Shown one piece after another: positions 33,800 to 42,398 of a stretch of DNA of 64,000 nt. The DNA comes from Dyadobacter linearis (lineage in GTDB: Bacteria > Bacteroidota > Bacteroidia > Cytophagales > Spirosomataceae): the NCBI RefSeq assembly GCF_907165045.1, contig NZ_CAJRAU010000001.1, positions 620,001-684,000 on the forward strand, written 5' to 3'. Position 1 is the stretch's first letter. Every line of letters begins with the position of its first letter. A model generated the notes under the pieces. That model was given only the letters and a program-made list of their open reading frames with translations, searched no databases and was not told the origin of the DNA. Made by a program: the position numbers and the translations under genes.

Positions 33800-35032
33800 A
33801 TGAAAAAGTCATATCTCAAGTGGTTTTTCTTTGCAGGATTGGGCCTGTCGATAGCAGCGTGCACGGACGAAAATACCTCCGAACCGACACCGGATCCTGA
33901 GCCAGGCACCAGCTCCCGCTATGTGGTAGCTTCCACGCCGGTAGGCTCGTCAGGCGTAGCCGATTATTTGCTGACCACGAGCGATCTTACTCAGGGAACG
34001 ATCAGCACAGTCGGAAACGGGATTGAGCAGGACGGTTCTTACCGGTATTACCTGACCCTTAAAGGAAAATTTTTCAGTCTTTTATATGGACAGGGAAATC
34101 CGGGTGCGGTTACTACCTATTCCATGGACGATAAAGGAAAGCTGGAAAAAATATCGGATTTCCAGAGTGAAACGGTGCAGATATGGAGCACTGCCGGTGA
34201 TGATCTTCTGACTTTTAAAGTGCCCAGGAGTGGAAATGAGAATGCTTCGTGGTTCAGGATCAATGCTGATCAATCCAAAATCGTCGCTGAGGGGCAACTC
34301 AATATCGTGAAGCTGGCGGGCAATGGCGAACGTGCGCATTACACCTGGGCGACTCAGGTGGGCGACAAAATATTTGCACCTTATATGAGCATCAAAGGCG
34401 TTGCTCCGGATGCTTTTGGAACTGCCTACCCGGACAGCAGCTGGATCGCGGTTTACTCCTACCCTTCCATGCAGCTGGATAAAGTGATTAAGGATAACCG
34501 GACGAGCTTTTTTGGTTCTTATGGAAAAAACGGGCTTTCTGTTGACGAAGCTGGCGATATATATGCTTTCTCACCCTCTGTCGCCACGAACAGCGGAAAA
34601 CAAACTTCAACCAAACCCTCTGCCATTGTAAGGATCAAAAAAGGTACTACTGAATTTGACAAGAGCTACCTGTTCAATGTGCAGGAAAAATCGGGCGGCA
34701 AAAAGGTAATTGCACATACTTATCTGGGAAAAGGCAAGGCGCTGCTTTATATGCTCGTTGACGGAAATAACCAGTACGGACCTGTCAAACTCGCTATTGC
34801 TGACCTGCATAACCAAACCTTCACCTGGGTTACCGGCGCGCCGGAAAGTATCGTTTCGAGCTCTGCCGCATACAACAACAATACAATAAGTGCGGATGGA
34901 AAAACGGTGTATGTGGGATCCAATACAGAGGCAGGAAGCTGGGTATATGTGATTGACATTGAGCAGGCAACCGCCAGACAAGGCTTGAAAGTAGAAGGCG
35001 GCGCGATTACCGCTATCGTAAAAGTAAAATGA
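33800..35032 (+). CDS. DUF4374-type lipoprotein
   Basis: A 410-residue lipoprotein with cysteine 22 after a leader (LSIAACTDE) and a flexible E/P/T linker. The rest looks like a seven-bladed beta-propeller: YVVASTPVGSSGVADYLLTTSDLTQGTIS, then GNGERAHYTWATQVGDKIFAPYMSIKG, then WVYVIDIEQATARQGLKVEGG. Genes of this kind regularly follow TonB receptors in iron-uptake loci of Bacteroidota, where they may bind the ligand on the surface. It starts 36 bp after the receptor and its stop overlaps the AraC regulator by 4 bp (ATGA). Confidence 0.85.
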   Translation: MKKSYLKWFFFAGLGLSIAACTDENTSEPTPDPEPGTSSRYVVASTPVGSSGVADYLLTTSDLTQGTISTVGNGIEQDGSYRYYLTLKGKFFSLLYGQGNPGAVTTYSMDDKGKLEKISDFQSETVQIWSTAGDDLLTFKVPRSGNENASWFRINADQSKIVAEGQLNIVKLAGNGERAHYTWATQVGDKIFAPYMSIKGVAPDAFGTAYPDSSWIAVYSYPSMQLDKVIKDNRTSFFGSYGKNGLSVDEAGDIYAFSPSVATNSGKQTSTKPSAIVRIKKGTTEFDKSYLFNVQEKSGGKKVIAHTYLGKGKALLYMLVDGNNQYGPVKLAIADLHNQTFTWVTGAPESIVSSSAAYNNNTISADGKTVYVGSNTEAGSWVYVIDIEQATARQGLKVEGGAITAIVKVK

Positions 35033-35862
35033 TCGATTTTAAAGAATATCCCCTTCATCAACTCGGCGGTGCATTCTTTTCGATGACCACCATTGAAGAT
35101 GCTGACGAATACTTCTTCGATGGCATGCACCGCCATGATTTTTATGAACTGCTCTGGTTTACCGATATCGGACCAGAGCAGGCACATTATATTGACTTCA
35201 ACAAATGCACGATTGATCCTAACCAGGTTTTCCTGCTGCTGCCCGGCCAGGTACACAGTATTGAGCAGCGTCACAAACGCGGTTTTTTAATGGCTATTTC
35301 AAAGGATTTTTTTGAAAAGCTGCTCGGCGGCGACATTTTCTGGTTCCAGGAGTATTCCAGCAACTTTACCATCGTGGTACCGGACGATTCGCTGCACATT
35401 TTCAATACGCTGATGAAGCTGATCCGGCTGGAATATGATGGTAACCGCCGCCCGGCGATACTGGAATCTTATCTCAGGAGCTGGTTCCTGCATTGTGTTG
35501 AAATAAAAAAACAGCTTAGTCCGGCCACACACAGCAATCCGCGCATACAAATCCTGATTGAATCCATAGAAAACCATTACCGCAAGCAACGTAATGCGGA
35601 TTTTTATGCCGCGCAGCTTTCCATCAGTGCCAAGCGGCTTAATGAAATCACCCGGGAATCTTTCGGCAAAACCATCAGCCAGATGATCAACGACCGCCTG
35701 ATCCTGGAAGCCAAACGCGAAATGGGCAATGTCGAAAAGCCGATCAAGGAGATCAGTTACGCACTGGGATTTTCAGAGCCAGCCTATTTCACGCGGTTTT
35801 TCGGGAAGCACACCGGTTGCGCCCCGCAGGATTTCAGAAAACGGATCGCTTCACCGGAATAA
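35029..35862 (+). CDS. AraC-family transcriptional regulator
   Basis: A 277-residue regulator with a cupin-like N-terminal sensor (MHRHDFYELLWFTDIG near residues 30-45, FLLLPGQVHSIEQ) and a C-terminal double HTH (DFYAAQLSISAKRLNEITRESFGKTISQMINDRLILEAKREM, then IKEISYALGFSEPAYFTRFF). Its ATG overlaps the DUF4374 stop, so it is co-translated with the uptake genes. It probably senses the imported ligand and activates the operon. The binding site is not identified; the dyad at 31.2 kb is one candidate. Confidence 0.9.
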   Translation: MIDFKEYPLHQLGGAFFSMTTIEDADEYFFDGMHRHDFYELLWFTDIGPEQAHYIDFNKCTIDPNQVFLLLPGQVHSIEQRHKRGFLMAISKDFFEKLLGGDIFWFQEYSSNFTIVVPDDSLHIFNTLMKLIRLEYDGNRRPAILESYLRSWFLHCVEIKKQLSPATHSNPRIQILIESIENHYRKQRNADFYAAQLSISAKRLNEITRESFGKTISQMINDRLILEAKREMGNVEKPIKEISYALGFSEPAYFTRFFGKHTGCAPQDFRKRIASPE

Positions 35863-35898
35863 GCATTTCTATAAAAAGCGTTCATAAAAAAAAGTAAC

Positions 35899-36231
35899 AT
35901 GTTCAGCACCATCTGTTTACTCTGTCTCGCCGGCTTTATCTGCTGGATGAATACCTCCCGGCGAATCGCCTGGACCGATAAGAATCAGGTATTGGCCAGA
36001 TTGGCATCCAACCCATTTTACGGGCGGGTCGCAGCCGGAGCTATCTTCCTGGCAGCAACGGTACTCTGCATCATTTCGCTGGGTTGGGGTAGCGGGCTGT
36101 TTGCTGCGCTTGTTGTGTTAATGACCGCCGGCTCTGTTTCCGTGCTGTTCTTTCCCTTTAATTACTTCGGTCCCAAAAGCATTGCACTCCTGTACATCTG
36201 CGCACTTGCACTTGAACTCATTACCCGCTGA
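35899..36231 (+). CDS. DUF3325-type small membrane protein
   Basis: A 110-residue protein with three hydrophobic segments (FSTICLLCLAGFICWM, VAAGAIFLAATVLCIISLGWGSG, AALVVLMTAGSVSVLF). In iron-uptake loci a small protein of this type, DUF3325-like, precedes a PepSY-domain protein, and the order here fits. NTSRRIAW near residue 20 is a typical loop. Role unknown; it may form part of an inner-membrane reductase complex. Starts 36 bp after the AraC gene. The family name is tentative. Confidence 0.6.
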   Translation: MFSTICLLCLAGFICWMNTSRRIAWTDKNQVLARLASNPFYGRVAAGAIFLAATVLCIISLGWGSGLFAALVVLMTAGSVSVLFFPFNYFGPKSIALLYICALALELITR

Positions 36232-36234
36232 CCT

Positions 36235-36534
36235 ATGCCTGCCAATAAAAAATACCTGACAAAATCCCCCTGGCTGCGGATCAGCAAGATCCTCGCCGGA
36301 ATGGTCGGCGGCTATGCCGTAACGATGAGCCTGCACCTGTTCCTCACGGCCTTTTTCCCGAAAGAAAATGTGATCATCACAGCCTTTTTCACTGGGTATA
36401 TCCTCTGGGCTTTCCTGCTGCTATACGCATTCATCGCTACAAACGTGTGGCGCGTGTGGGCGATCTACATTGTACTTACCATCGTGTTCTCATTGCCTTA
36501 CCTGCTGAAATTCAACATCAATTATGGATCTTAG
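36235..36534 (+). CDS. Small three-helix membrane protein (DUF3649-like) in the uptake operon
   Basis: A 99-residue protein with hydrophobic helices at about 17-37 (ILAGMVGGYAVTMSLHLFLTAFF), 45-65 and 75-95. WLRISKILAGMVGGYAVTM resembles small iron-uptake-associated membrane proteins (DUF3649-like) found between DUF3325 and PepSY genes. It begins 3 bp after its neighbour and overlaps the PepSY gene start by 11 bp. Function unknown, presumed partner of the PepSY protein. Confidence 0.6.
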   Translation: MPANKKYLTKSPWLRISKILAGMVGGYAVTMSLHLFLTAFFPKENVIITAFFTGYILWAFLLLYAFIATNVWRVWAIYIVLTIVFSLPYLLKFNINYGS

Positions 36535-38242
36535 GAAGTACAACATCTATTTTCATACGCATACGATAAGTGGTATTTTCATTGCCGCTATTCTGTATGT
36601 GATCTTCTTTGCGGGTTCTTTTGCTTTTTTTAAAGACGATATTTCAGCCTGGCAAAAGGGTACCTCGATCGTTGCCCGCAAACCGGTCCAGAAGTTCAAC
36701 CCGGTGATCGATTCGCTTGCGGATAAACATAATCTGCAAGGTCGGAACCTGGATTTCTACATGCAGCGCCAAGGCCAGGGTGCTTACGTGAGTATGAGCG
36801 CCTCAGCCGACACGACCATTACAAAACCCAAACCGAAACCCAAAAAAGAGGAAAAAAGAAGGGGTCGCGGCCGGCGCGGAGGCGATGACGATTCGGCCTA
36901 TTTCCTTTACAGCTTCACCGAAAATAAGGCCGCGGGTGAATATGCAAATGCCTACGACATGGGCGAGTTCCTATACCGGCTGCATTTTCTTGCCCAGCTT
37001 AACCAGGTTTTTCCATTTAATATAGGTACACCAATTGGCTACCTGATCGCAGGTATCGTTTCATTTCTTTTTCTGTTTGCATTGATAACGGGTTTGCTGC
37101 TGCATTGGGACAAGATCAAATCCAACTTCTTTGTTTTCAGGCCGCTGAGTAAATGGAAAACGGTCTGGACGGATATGCACACAGCATTGGGCGTAATCGG
37201 GTTTCCGTTCCAGCTGGTATTTGCAGTGACCGGCGTGGTACTGATCGTGAACTATGTGATCCTGAGCCCTTTCGCCAGCCTGCTTTACGAAGGCAATTCA
37301 GAAAAACTCTACGAAAGCCTTCAATACAACCGCAGTATGACGGCCGAGTACACCTACAAGCCCATGAAAGCAGGCTTCGATCTGGACGCATTTGTATCCA
37401 AATGGAAGAAAGAATGGAAAGGCAGCGAGATTACGCGTGTCAGCGTTCGCAACTATATGGATGAAAGCATGCAGGTCACTTTGGAATCCAAACCAAACCC
37501 GCAAGCGGCATTCGCAGGATCGGGGCTGGTTCAGATGGAAGTTGTTTCGGGTAAAATTCTGGCAAAAAAATCACCGACTACCGACGGAAACTACATCGAC
37601 ACTGTAAAGAGTCTGGTATTTCACCTTCATTTTGGCGATTTCGGTGGCAAGCCGCTGCGCATTGTCTTTTTTATCCTTGGGTTAATGGGCTGTGTAGTGA
37701 TCATTTCCGGTATCCTGATCTGGTTCGTGGCGCGGGATAAGGTGAGCACCGACGCTTACAAACGGAAGTTCAACTTCTGGGCGAGCAACGTTTTTCTGGC
37801 AACCTGCCTGAGCATGCTTCCCGTGACCGCATTCACATTTATTATGCTCAAAACGCTGCCAAAAGTGGATCAAACGGCCATTTACCACACCTACTTTTAC
37901 AGCTGGCTCATATTGTCCGTGTACTTCATCATCCGCCGCGACTTCCCGCTGATGAACCGCCAGACGTTACTTTTTTCCATCGTGCTATGCCTGGGCGTAC
38001 CCATTGCGAACGGTATTTCCACCGGCCTCTGGATGTGGACAACCTGGGGACAAGGTGCGTTCGATATCTTCTTCATTGATGCACTGTTCCTGGCGCTGTC
38101 GGTTTGCTGCGCGTTCGCTTACAGGCGGGTTCGTATGGAAGCCAAACCGTTCAAAGTATTGAAAAATGAGAAGAGGGAGCACACAACATTTAAAACACAA
38201 TCACTTAAAGTAAATGTCAATTTCAAATCTTATGATAACTAA
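36524..38242 (+). CDS. PepSY-associated TM-helix membrane protein (PiuB-like)
   Basis: A 572-residue inner-membrane protein of the PepSY_TM family, proposed to reduce ferric complexes during siderophore uptake. It has a first helix (residues about 14-34), a periplasmic loop with an insertion of lysine/arginine repeats (KPKPKPKKEEKRRGRGRRG near residues 102-120), then HFLAQLNQVFPFNIGTPIGYLIAGIVSFLFLFALITGLLLHWDKI, LSKWKTVWTDMHTALGVIGFPFQLVFAVTGVVLIV, and VFHLHFGDFGGKPLRIVFFILGLMGCVVIISG. The histidines in HWD, DMHTALG and HLHFGDFGG are in the positions thought to bind haem. Three further helices follow. The basic insert is unusual. Confidence 0.88.
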   Translation: MDLRKYNIYFHTHTISGIFIAAILYVIFFAGSFAFFKDDISAWQKGTSIVARKPVQKFNPVIDSLADKHNLQGRNLDFYMQRQGQGAYVSMSASADTTITKPKPKPKKEEKRRGRGRRGGDDDSAYFLYSFTENKAAGEYANAYDMGEFLYRLHFLAQLNQVFPFNIGTPIGYLIAGIVSFLFLFALITGLLLHWDKIKSNFFVFRPLSKWKTVWTDMHTALGVIGFPFQLVFAVTGVVLIVNYVILSPFASLLYEGNSEKLYESLQYNRSMTAEYTYKPMKAGFDLDAFVSKWKKEWKGSEITRVSVRNYMDESMQVTLESKPNPQAAFAGSGLVQMEVVSGKILAKKSPTTDGNYIDTVKSLVFHLHFGDFGGKPLRIVFFILGLMGCVVIISGILIWFVARDKVSTDAYKRKFNFWASNVFLATCLSMLPVTAFTFIMLKTLPKVDQTAIYHTYFYSWLILSVYFIIRRDFPLMNRQTLLFSIVLCLGVPIANGISTGLWMWTTWGQGAFDIFFIDALFLALSVCCAFAYRRVRMEAKPFKVLKNEKREHTTFKTQSLKVNVNFKSYDN

Positions 38243-38951
38243 AAAACTGATTCTTTCGCTGGTCGCATTGGTTGCCGCTATTTCAAACTTACAAGCACAC
38301 GCACTATGGATCCAAACCTCCGCGACCGGCGCGGCGGGCAAGGAGCAGCAGGTAAAGATCATTTATGCGGAACCGGACCAGAAGCCGGAGAAACTTTCGG
38401 AATGGTATTCGGATGTAAAAGAATTTGAACTCTGGCTCACCGCACCGGACGGTAAAAAAGAGAAACTTCCGACGGTTGCCGGCGAAGATTTTTTTACCTC
38501 CAAATTCACACCTGCCCAGGAAGGTATTTACACGATATCAATAGGTCATACAGCCAAGGAACCAGGCGGGACTACGGTATACCAGTTCAATGCAAGTGCA
38601 CTGGTAAAAGTGGGCAAAGCTTCAACCGGAAATGACGCAACATTGAATAAGAACGACCTGAGCGTTTTTGCAAATGCTTCTCAGACCTATAAAGTTAACA
38701 AGCCGCTAACCCTGAATACTTTATACAAGAATGCACCCGGCGAGAAAATGGCTGTGACAGTTTCATCACCGAGCGGCTGGTCAAAACAAATCGAGACCAA
38801 CGCCGACGGTATAGCCGAATTTACCCCGATCTGGCCGGGCACCTATTACATTGAAGCCTCAAAAAGCTGGAAAGAAAGCGGCACACAAAACGGAAAGGAA
38901 TATAAAGCTGTCTGGCGAGCCGCTACTTTGCTGGTGGATGTGGCAAAATAG
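38232..38951 (+). CDS. DUF4198-type exported protein
   Basis: 239 residues from the ATG at 38232 (MITKKLILSLVALVAAISNLQAHALWIQT), inside the end of the PepSY gene; the frame also has an ATG at 38214. The signal peptide ends near QAHA. HALWIQT followed by two beta-sandwich parts (ELWLTAPDGKKEKLPTVAGEDFFTSKFTP, EGIYTISIGHTAKEP; then KPLTLNTLYKNAPGEKMAVTVSSPSGWSKQIETNADG) is the DUF4198 layout, which in other bacteria accompanies nickel, cobalt or iron uptake. Last gene of the operon, followed by a strong terminator. Confidence 0.8.
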   Translation: MITKKLILSLVALVAAISNLQAHALWIQTSATGAAGKEQQVKIIYAEPDQKPEKLSEWYSDVKEFELWLTAPDGKKEKLPTVAGEDFFTSKFTPAQEGIYTISIGHTAKEPGGTTVYQFNASALVKVGKASTGNDATLNKNDLSVFANASQTYKVNKPLTLNTLYKNAPGEKMAVTVSSPSGWSKQIETNADGIAEFTPIWPGTYYIEASKSWKESGTQNGKEYKAVWRAATLLVDVAK

Positions 38952-38956
38952 CATTG

Positions 38957-38986
38957 TTTTTTGGGCCCCGGGCGGGGCCCAAAAAA
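38957..38986. terminator. Bidirectional terminator
   Basis: TTTTTT-GGGCCCC-GGGC-GGGGCCC-AAAAAA: a perfect 7-bp GC stem with a 4-nt loop, extended by six T-A pairs, which terminates the uptake operon and the converging flavin monooxygenase gene. Confidence 0.92.
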
Positions 38987-38987
38987 C

Positions 38988-40010
38988 TCAACGCCACCCT
39001 AACCCGGGCGCAACATGTTCCAGGATCGCTGACAATACGTGCACATTATAATCAACTCCCAGTGTATTGGGGATTGTTAAAAGGATTGTATCTGCTTCCT
39101 GAATAGCCTCATCCTGTGCCAGCTCTTTGATAAGCTGATCTGGTTCGTCGGCGTAGCTTCTGCCAAAAATGGCGCGTTTATCTTGTTCAATCATACCGAT
39201 CTTATCTCGCCGGCTTGCTTCCTGACCGAAGTACATACGGTCCTGATCATTTACCAATGCAAAAATAGAGCGGCTTACTGAAACCCTCGGCTCACGTTTG
39301 TGCCCCGCCTTTTTCCAGGCTTCCTTATACAGCCTGATCTGCTCGGCCTGCTGCACGTGAAAAGGCTTGCCGCCTTCGTCGTATTTCAACGTGGAGCTTT
39401 GCAAATACATGCCGTTTTCTGCCGCCCAAACGGCAGTAGCATTGGAAGCCGCTCCCCACCAGATGCGTTCCCGCAGTCCTTCCGAATAGGGTTCCAGGCG
39501 CAGCAAGCCCGGTGGGTTTGGAAACATCGGGTACGGATTCGGTTCCGCAAACCCCGCACCTTTCAGCCTTTCCAGGAATTCCAGTGCTTTGCGACGCCCC
39601 ATTTCCGCGTCGGTTTCTCCCTCGGCCGGTTCGTAGCCAAAGTAGCGCCAGCCGTCGATCACCTGTTCCGGCGATCCTCTGCTGATACCTAATTGTAACC
39701 GACCTTCCGAGATCAGGTCCGCCGCGCCGGCATCTTCGACCATATAAAGCGGGTTTTCATAACGCATATCGATCACGCCCGTTCCGATTTCGATTTTGCT
39801 TGTCTTGGCACCAATGGCCGAAAGCAATGGAAAAGGCGATGCCAGCTGAGATGCAAAATGGTGTACCCGGAAATACGCACCGTCCAAACCGATTTCTTCG
39901 GCAGCAACAGCCAGGTCAATGGATTGAAGCAAGGTATCGCTCGCTGTGCGTGCGTTATATGCCGGATGATTTGCCCAATGCCCGAACGATAAAAATCCTA
40001 TTTTCTTCAT
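38988..40010 (-). CDS. LLM-class flavin-dependent oxidoreductase
   Basis: A 340-residue luciferase-like monooxygenase. KKIGFLSFGHWANHPA opens the TIM barrel, LDGAYFRVHHFASQLASPFPLLSAIGAKTSKIEIGTGVIDMRYENPLYMVEDAGAADLIS is the flavin/NADPH region of the family, and GRLQLGISRGSPEQVIDGW follows. It uses reduced FMN and oxygen on an unknown substrate. Alone on its strand; converges on the uptake operon and is divergent from the pirin gene. A link to the SDR or pirin is possible but not shown. Confidence 0.9.
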   Translation of the reverse strand: MKKIGFLSFGHWANHPAYNARTASDTLLQSIDLAVAAEEIGLDGAYFRVHHFASQLASPFPLLSAIGAKTSKIEIGTGVIDMRYENPLYMVEDAGAADLISEGRLQLGISRGSPEQVIDGWRYFGYEPAEGETDAEMGRRKALEFLERLKGAGFAEPNPYPMFPNPPGLLRLEPYSEGLRERIWWGAASNATAVWAAENGMYLQSSTLKYDEGGKPFHVQQAEQIRLYKEAWKKAGHKREPRVSVSRSIFALVNDQDRMYFGQEASRRDKIGMIEQDKRAIFGRSYADEPDQLIKELAQDEAIQEADTILLTIPNTLGVDYNVHVLSAILEHVAPGLGWR

Positions 40011-40127
40011 AAGGTTCTTTCAGAGTCATTTTCATATTAGACAGATAATCCGGCTTTAAAAGTTCCTGGCAGCCGGGTTTCGGAACATTGGTCCTGGTAA
40101 CTAACTTTGTTTCAAAATCACATTTTT

Positions 40128-41042
40128 ATGCTAGATATAGTCATTGAGTCCAGGAAAGCGGAAATCGTTCCGGGTTTTCAGGTAAAACGCATTCTCCCCT
40201 ATCAGCTACGGAGGATGGTGGGACCGTTTATCTTTATGGATCACGGCGGACCGGTGAGTATACCCACGCCAACTGCAACGAATCTGGATGTACTGCCACA
40301 TCCGCATATTGGTTTGTCGACGGTAAGTTATCTGTTCAGCGGAAACGTAACCCACCGGGACAGCCTTGGCGTAGAGCAGGTTATCAAACCCGGAGAAGTA
40401 AACTGGATGACAGCCGGAAAAGGCATAGCGCACAGTGAACGCTTTGAAGACCCGGCTATGCTGGCTGGCGGTGAACTGGAACTGATACAAACCTGGGTCG
40501 CTCTTCCTGAAAAAGACGAAGAATCCGACCCTTCTTTTAAGAACTACACACCGGAACAATTGCCCATATTCACCGACACAGGTATCTGGATGCGTTTGAT
40601 CGCCGGTGACGCGTATGGTCTCAAAAGCAATGTCAGTACCAGCTCCCCGATGTTTTATCTCCATATTGTGCTTGATCAGGGAGCAAAGTTTGGCCTGCCT
40701 CGGGAACATAGCGAAAGAGGTGCATACATTGTAAATGGCAGCGTTGAAGTGAACGGTATTACCTACACGGCGGGAAAATTGCTGGTTTTCTCAAAAGGCG
40801 TGGATCCGCTGATCATCGCAAAAGAGACTACCACACTGATGATGCTGGGTGGCGAGCATTTGGGCGAGCGTTACATCTGGTGGAACTTCGTTTCCAGCCG
40901 CAAAGAGAGGATTGAACAGGCGAAAGAAGATTGGAAGCAGGGTCGCATTATACTACCGCCAAACGACAACGGAGAATATGTTCCGCTACCCAGGGATAAT
41001 TCCAGACCCGCCGGCGGACCTCCTCCGCAAGCATTATCTTAG
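40128..41042 (+). CDS. Pirin-family protein
   Basis: 304 residues from the ATG at 40128; a TTG frame begins at 40107 with seven extra residues. A bicupin: VPGFQVKRILPYQLRRMVGPFIFMDHGGPV opens, DVLPHPHIGLSTVSYLFSGNVTHRDSLG supplies the metal-binding histidines of the first cupin, WMTAGKGIAHSE gives the last His and Glu, and RGAYIVNGSVEVNGITYTAGKLLVFSKGVDPLII is the second cupin. Pirins act as quercetinases or redox cofactors. The C-terminal tail is proline-rich. Separate from neighbours. Confidence 0.92.
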   Translation: MLDIVIESRKAEIVPGFQVKRILPYQLRRMVGPFIFMDHGGPVSIPTPTATNLDVLPHPHIGLSTVSYLFSGNVTHRDSLGVEQVIKPGEVNWMTAGKGIAHSERFEDPAMLAGGELELIQTWVALPEKDEESDPSFKNYTPEQLPIFTDTGIWMRLIAGDAYGLKSNVSTSSPMFYLHIVLDQGAKFGLPREHSERGAYIVNGSVEVNGITYTAGKLLVFSKGVDPLIIAKETTTLMMLGGEHLGERYIWWNFVSSRKERIEQAKEDWKQGRIILPPNDNGEYVPLPRDNSRPAGGPPPQALS

Positions 41043-41184
41043 TCTCAATAACAACCCAAACAGTATTTGTACGCGATCCTTCTTCTCCTGCATTCGGTTT
41101 TTCGCTGGTTGGAATCTGCTTCTGACAATCCCATGGCCGTTCTCCCCATTTGTAGCCCGTCCTAATTTCCGGTAACTGAGGATA

Positions 41185-41271
41185 TGACATTTTAAACAAA
41201 GCAATTTGACATTTTGAACAAAATGATCACGCAGGCGGTCCTGTAATTTTGTCCTATCACATTTAAACAAA
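41185..41271 (+). promoter_or_regulatory. Three direct repeats and promoter upstream of the SDR gene
   Basis: TGACATTTTAAACAAA at 41185-41200, TGACATTTTGAACAAA at 41207-41222 and TCACATTTAAACAAA at 41257-41271. The first two are spaced 22 bp, two helical turns. The middle copy contains the palindrome CATTTTG-AA-CAAAATG. A TAATTTTG -7 element lies at 41244-41251 without a -33 at normal distance, as expected of an activator-dependent promoter. The AraC gene after the SDR is the likely regulator. Confidence 0.6.
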
Positions 41272-41278
41272 AAATGAC

Positions 41279-42322
41279 ATGGGACAGAACAATTATCAGG
41301 GAGCCTTACAACAGCCGGTCGGCTCGGGGTTCAACGCGACATCCACAGCAAGTGATGTAATCAGAGGGATTGATTTGACAGGAAAAATCGCCATCGTGTC
41401 CGGCGGCAATGCAGGTATTGGTTTGGAAACCACCAGGATTCTGGCCGCAGCCGGAGCCACGGTGATCGTTCCTGCGAGGGACGTAGAAAAGGCGCGGAAA
41501 AATCTGGCAGGTATTCCAAATGTGGAATTGGGGAAAATTGATTTTATGGATCCTGCTTCGATAGATGCATTTGCCGACTCTTTTATCGCAACAGACCGGC
41601 CTCTACATTTGCTGATCAACAACGCCGGCATTATGTGGGTGCCTTTGCGCAGGGATAGCCGCGGTATTGAATCGCAATTGGCCACTAATTACCTGGGGCA
41701 GTTTCTACTTACTGCCCGGCTATGGCCCGCGCTCAAAAAAGCGAATGGCGCGCGTGTAGTGAATGTATCGTCGCTTGGCCACCAAATGGCCCCGTTCAAC
41801 TTTGAAGATCCGAACTTCCTCCATCGCGACTATCAGACATTGCAGGCTTACGGTCAATCCAAAACGGCCAGCAATCTATTCACCGTCGAGCTGGATCACT
41901 TCGGCAAACAGTTTAATATCAGTGCTTTTTCGCTGCATCCAGGTTCTATATACGGGACTGAACTGGGGAGAGAAGCATCTTTGGAATTGTTTCAGCAAAT
42001 GGGCTTTCTGGATTCCGAAGGTAATCTTTTACCCGAAGTACTGGCATCCTTGAAAACCATTCCGCAGGGTGCAGCTACGACTGTCTGGTGTGCTACAAGT
42101 CCAATGCTAAACCATCTCGGCGGCGTATATTGTGAAGATGCGGATGTGGCCGAATTAAGCCCGGAAAGTACTGATAGCGAAGTAGCTACCGAGCAGCGTG
42201 GCGTAAAATCGTATTCCCTGGACCAGGTAAGTGCCCGGAAATTGTGGGAGTGGAGCGAACAGATCACCGGCATCACTTTCGGACAGGACAGGCATGCTGC
42301 TGCACCCGCATTTTTAGTTTAA
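41279..42322 (+). CDS. SDR-family NAD(P)-dependent oxidoreductase (retinol dehydrogenase-like)
   Basis: A 347-residue short-chain dehydrogenase of the longer WWOX/retinol dehydrogenase type. GKIAIVSGGNAGIGLETTRILAAAGATVIVPAR (residues about 37-70) is the cofactor site, INNAGIMWVP follows, VNVSSLGHQMAPFNFED gives the catalytic serine and AYGQSKTASNLF the Y-x-x-x-K pair. All catalytic residues are present. Substrate unknown. It is followed after 76 bp by an AraC regulator on the same strand and preceded by three direct repeats, so it is probably induced by a specific compound. Confidence 0.92.
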   Translation: MGQNNYQGALQQPVGSGFNATSTASDVIRGIDLTGKIAIVSGGNAGIGLETTRILAAAGATVIVPARDVEKARKNLAGIPNVELGKIDFMDPASIDAFADSFIATDRPLHLLINNAGIMWVPLRRDSRGIESQLATNYLGQFLLTARLWPALKKANGARVVNVSSLGHQMAPFNFEDPNFLHRDYQTLQAYGQSKTASNLFTVELDHFGKQFNISAFSLHPGSIYGTELGREASLELFQQMGFLDSEGNLLPEVLASLKTIPQGAATTVWCATSPMLNHLGGVYCEDADVAELSPESTDSEVATEQRGVKSYSLDQVSARKLWEWSEQITGITFGQDRHAAAPAFLV

Positions 42323-42398
42323 CCTGATTTTACTCAGAATTGCTGATAATTTTGTTTCGCTATTCGTATGAACCTAGCCGCTATTACTCGCTGAGAAT

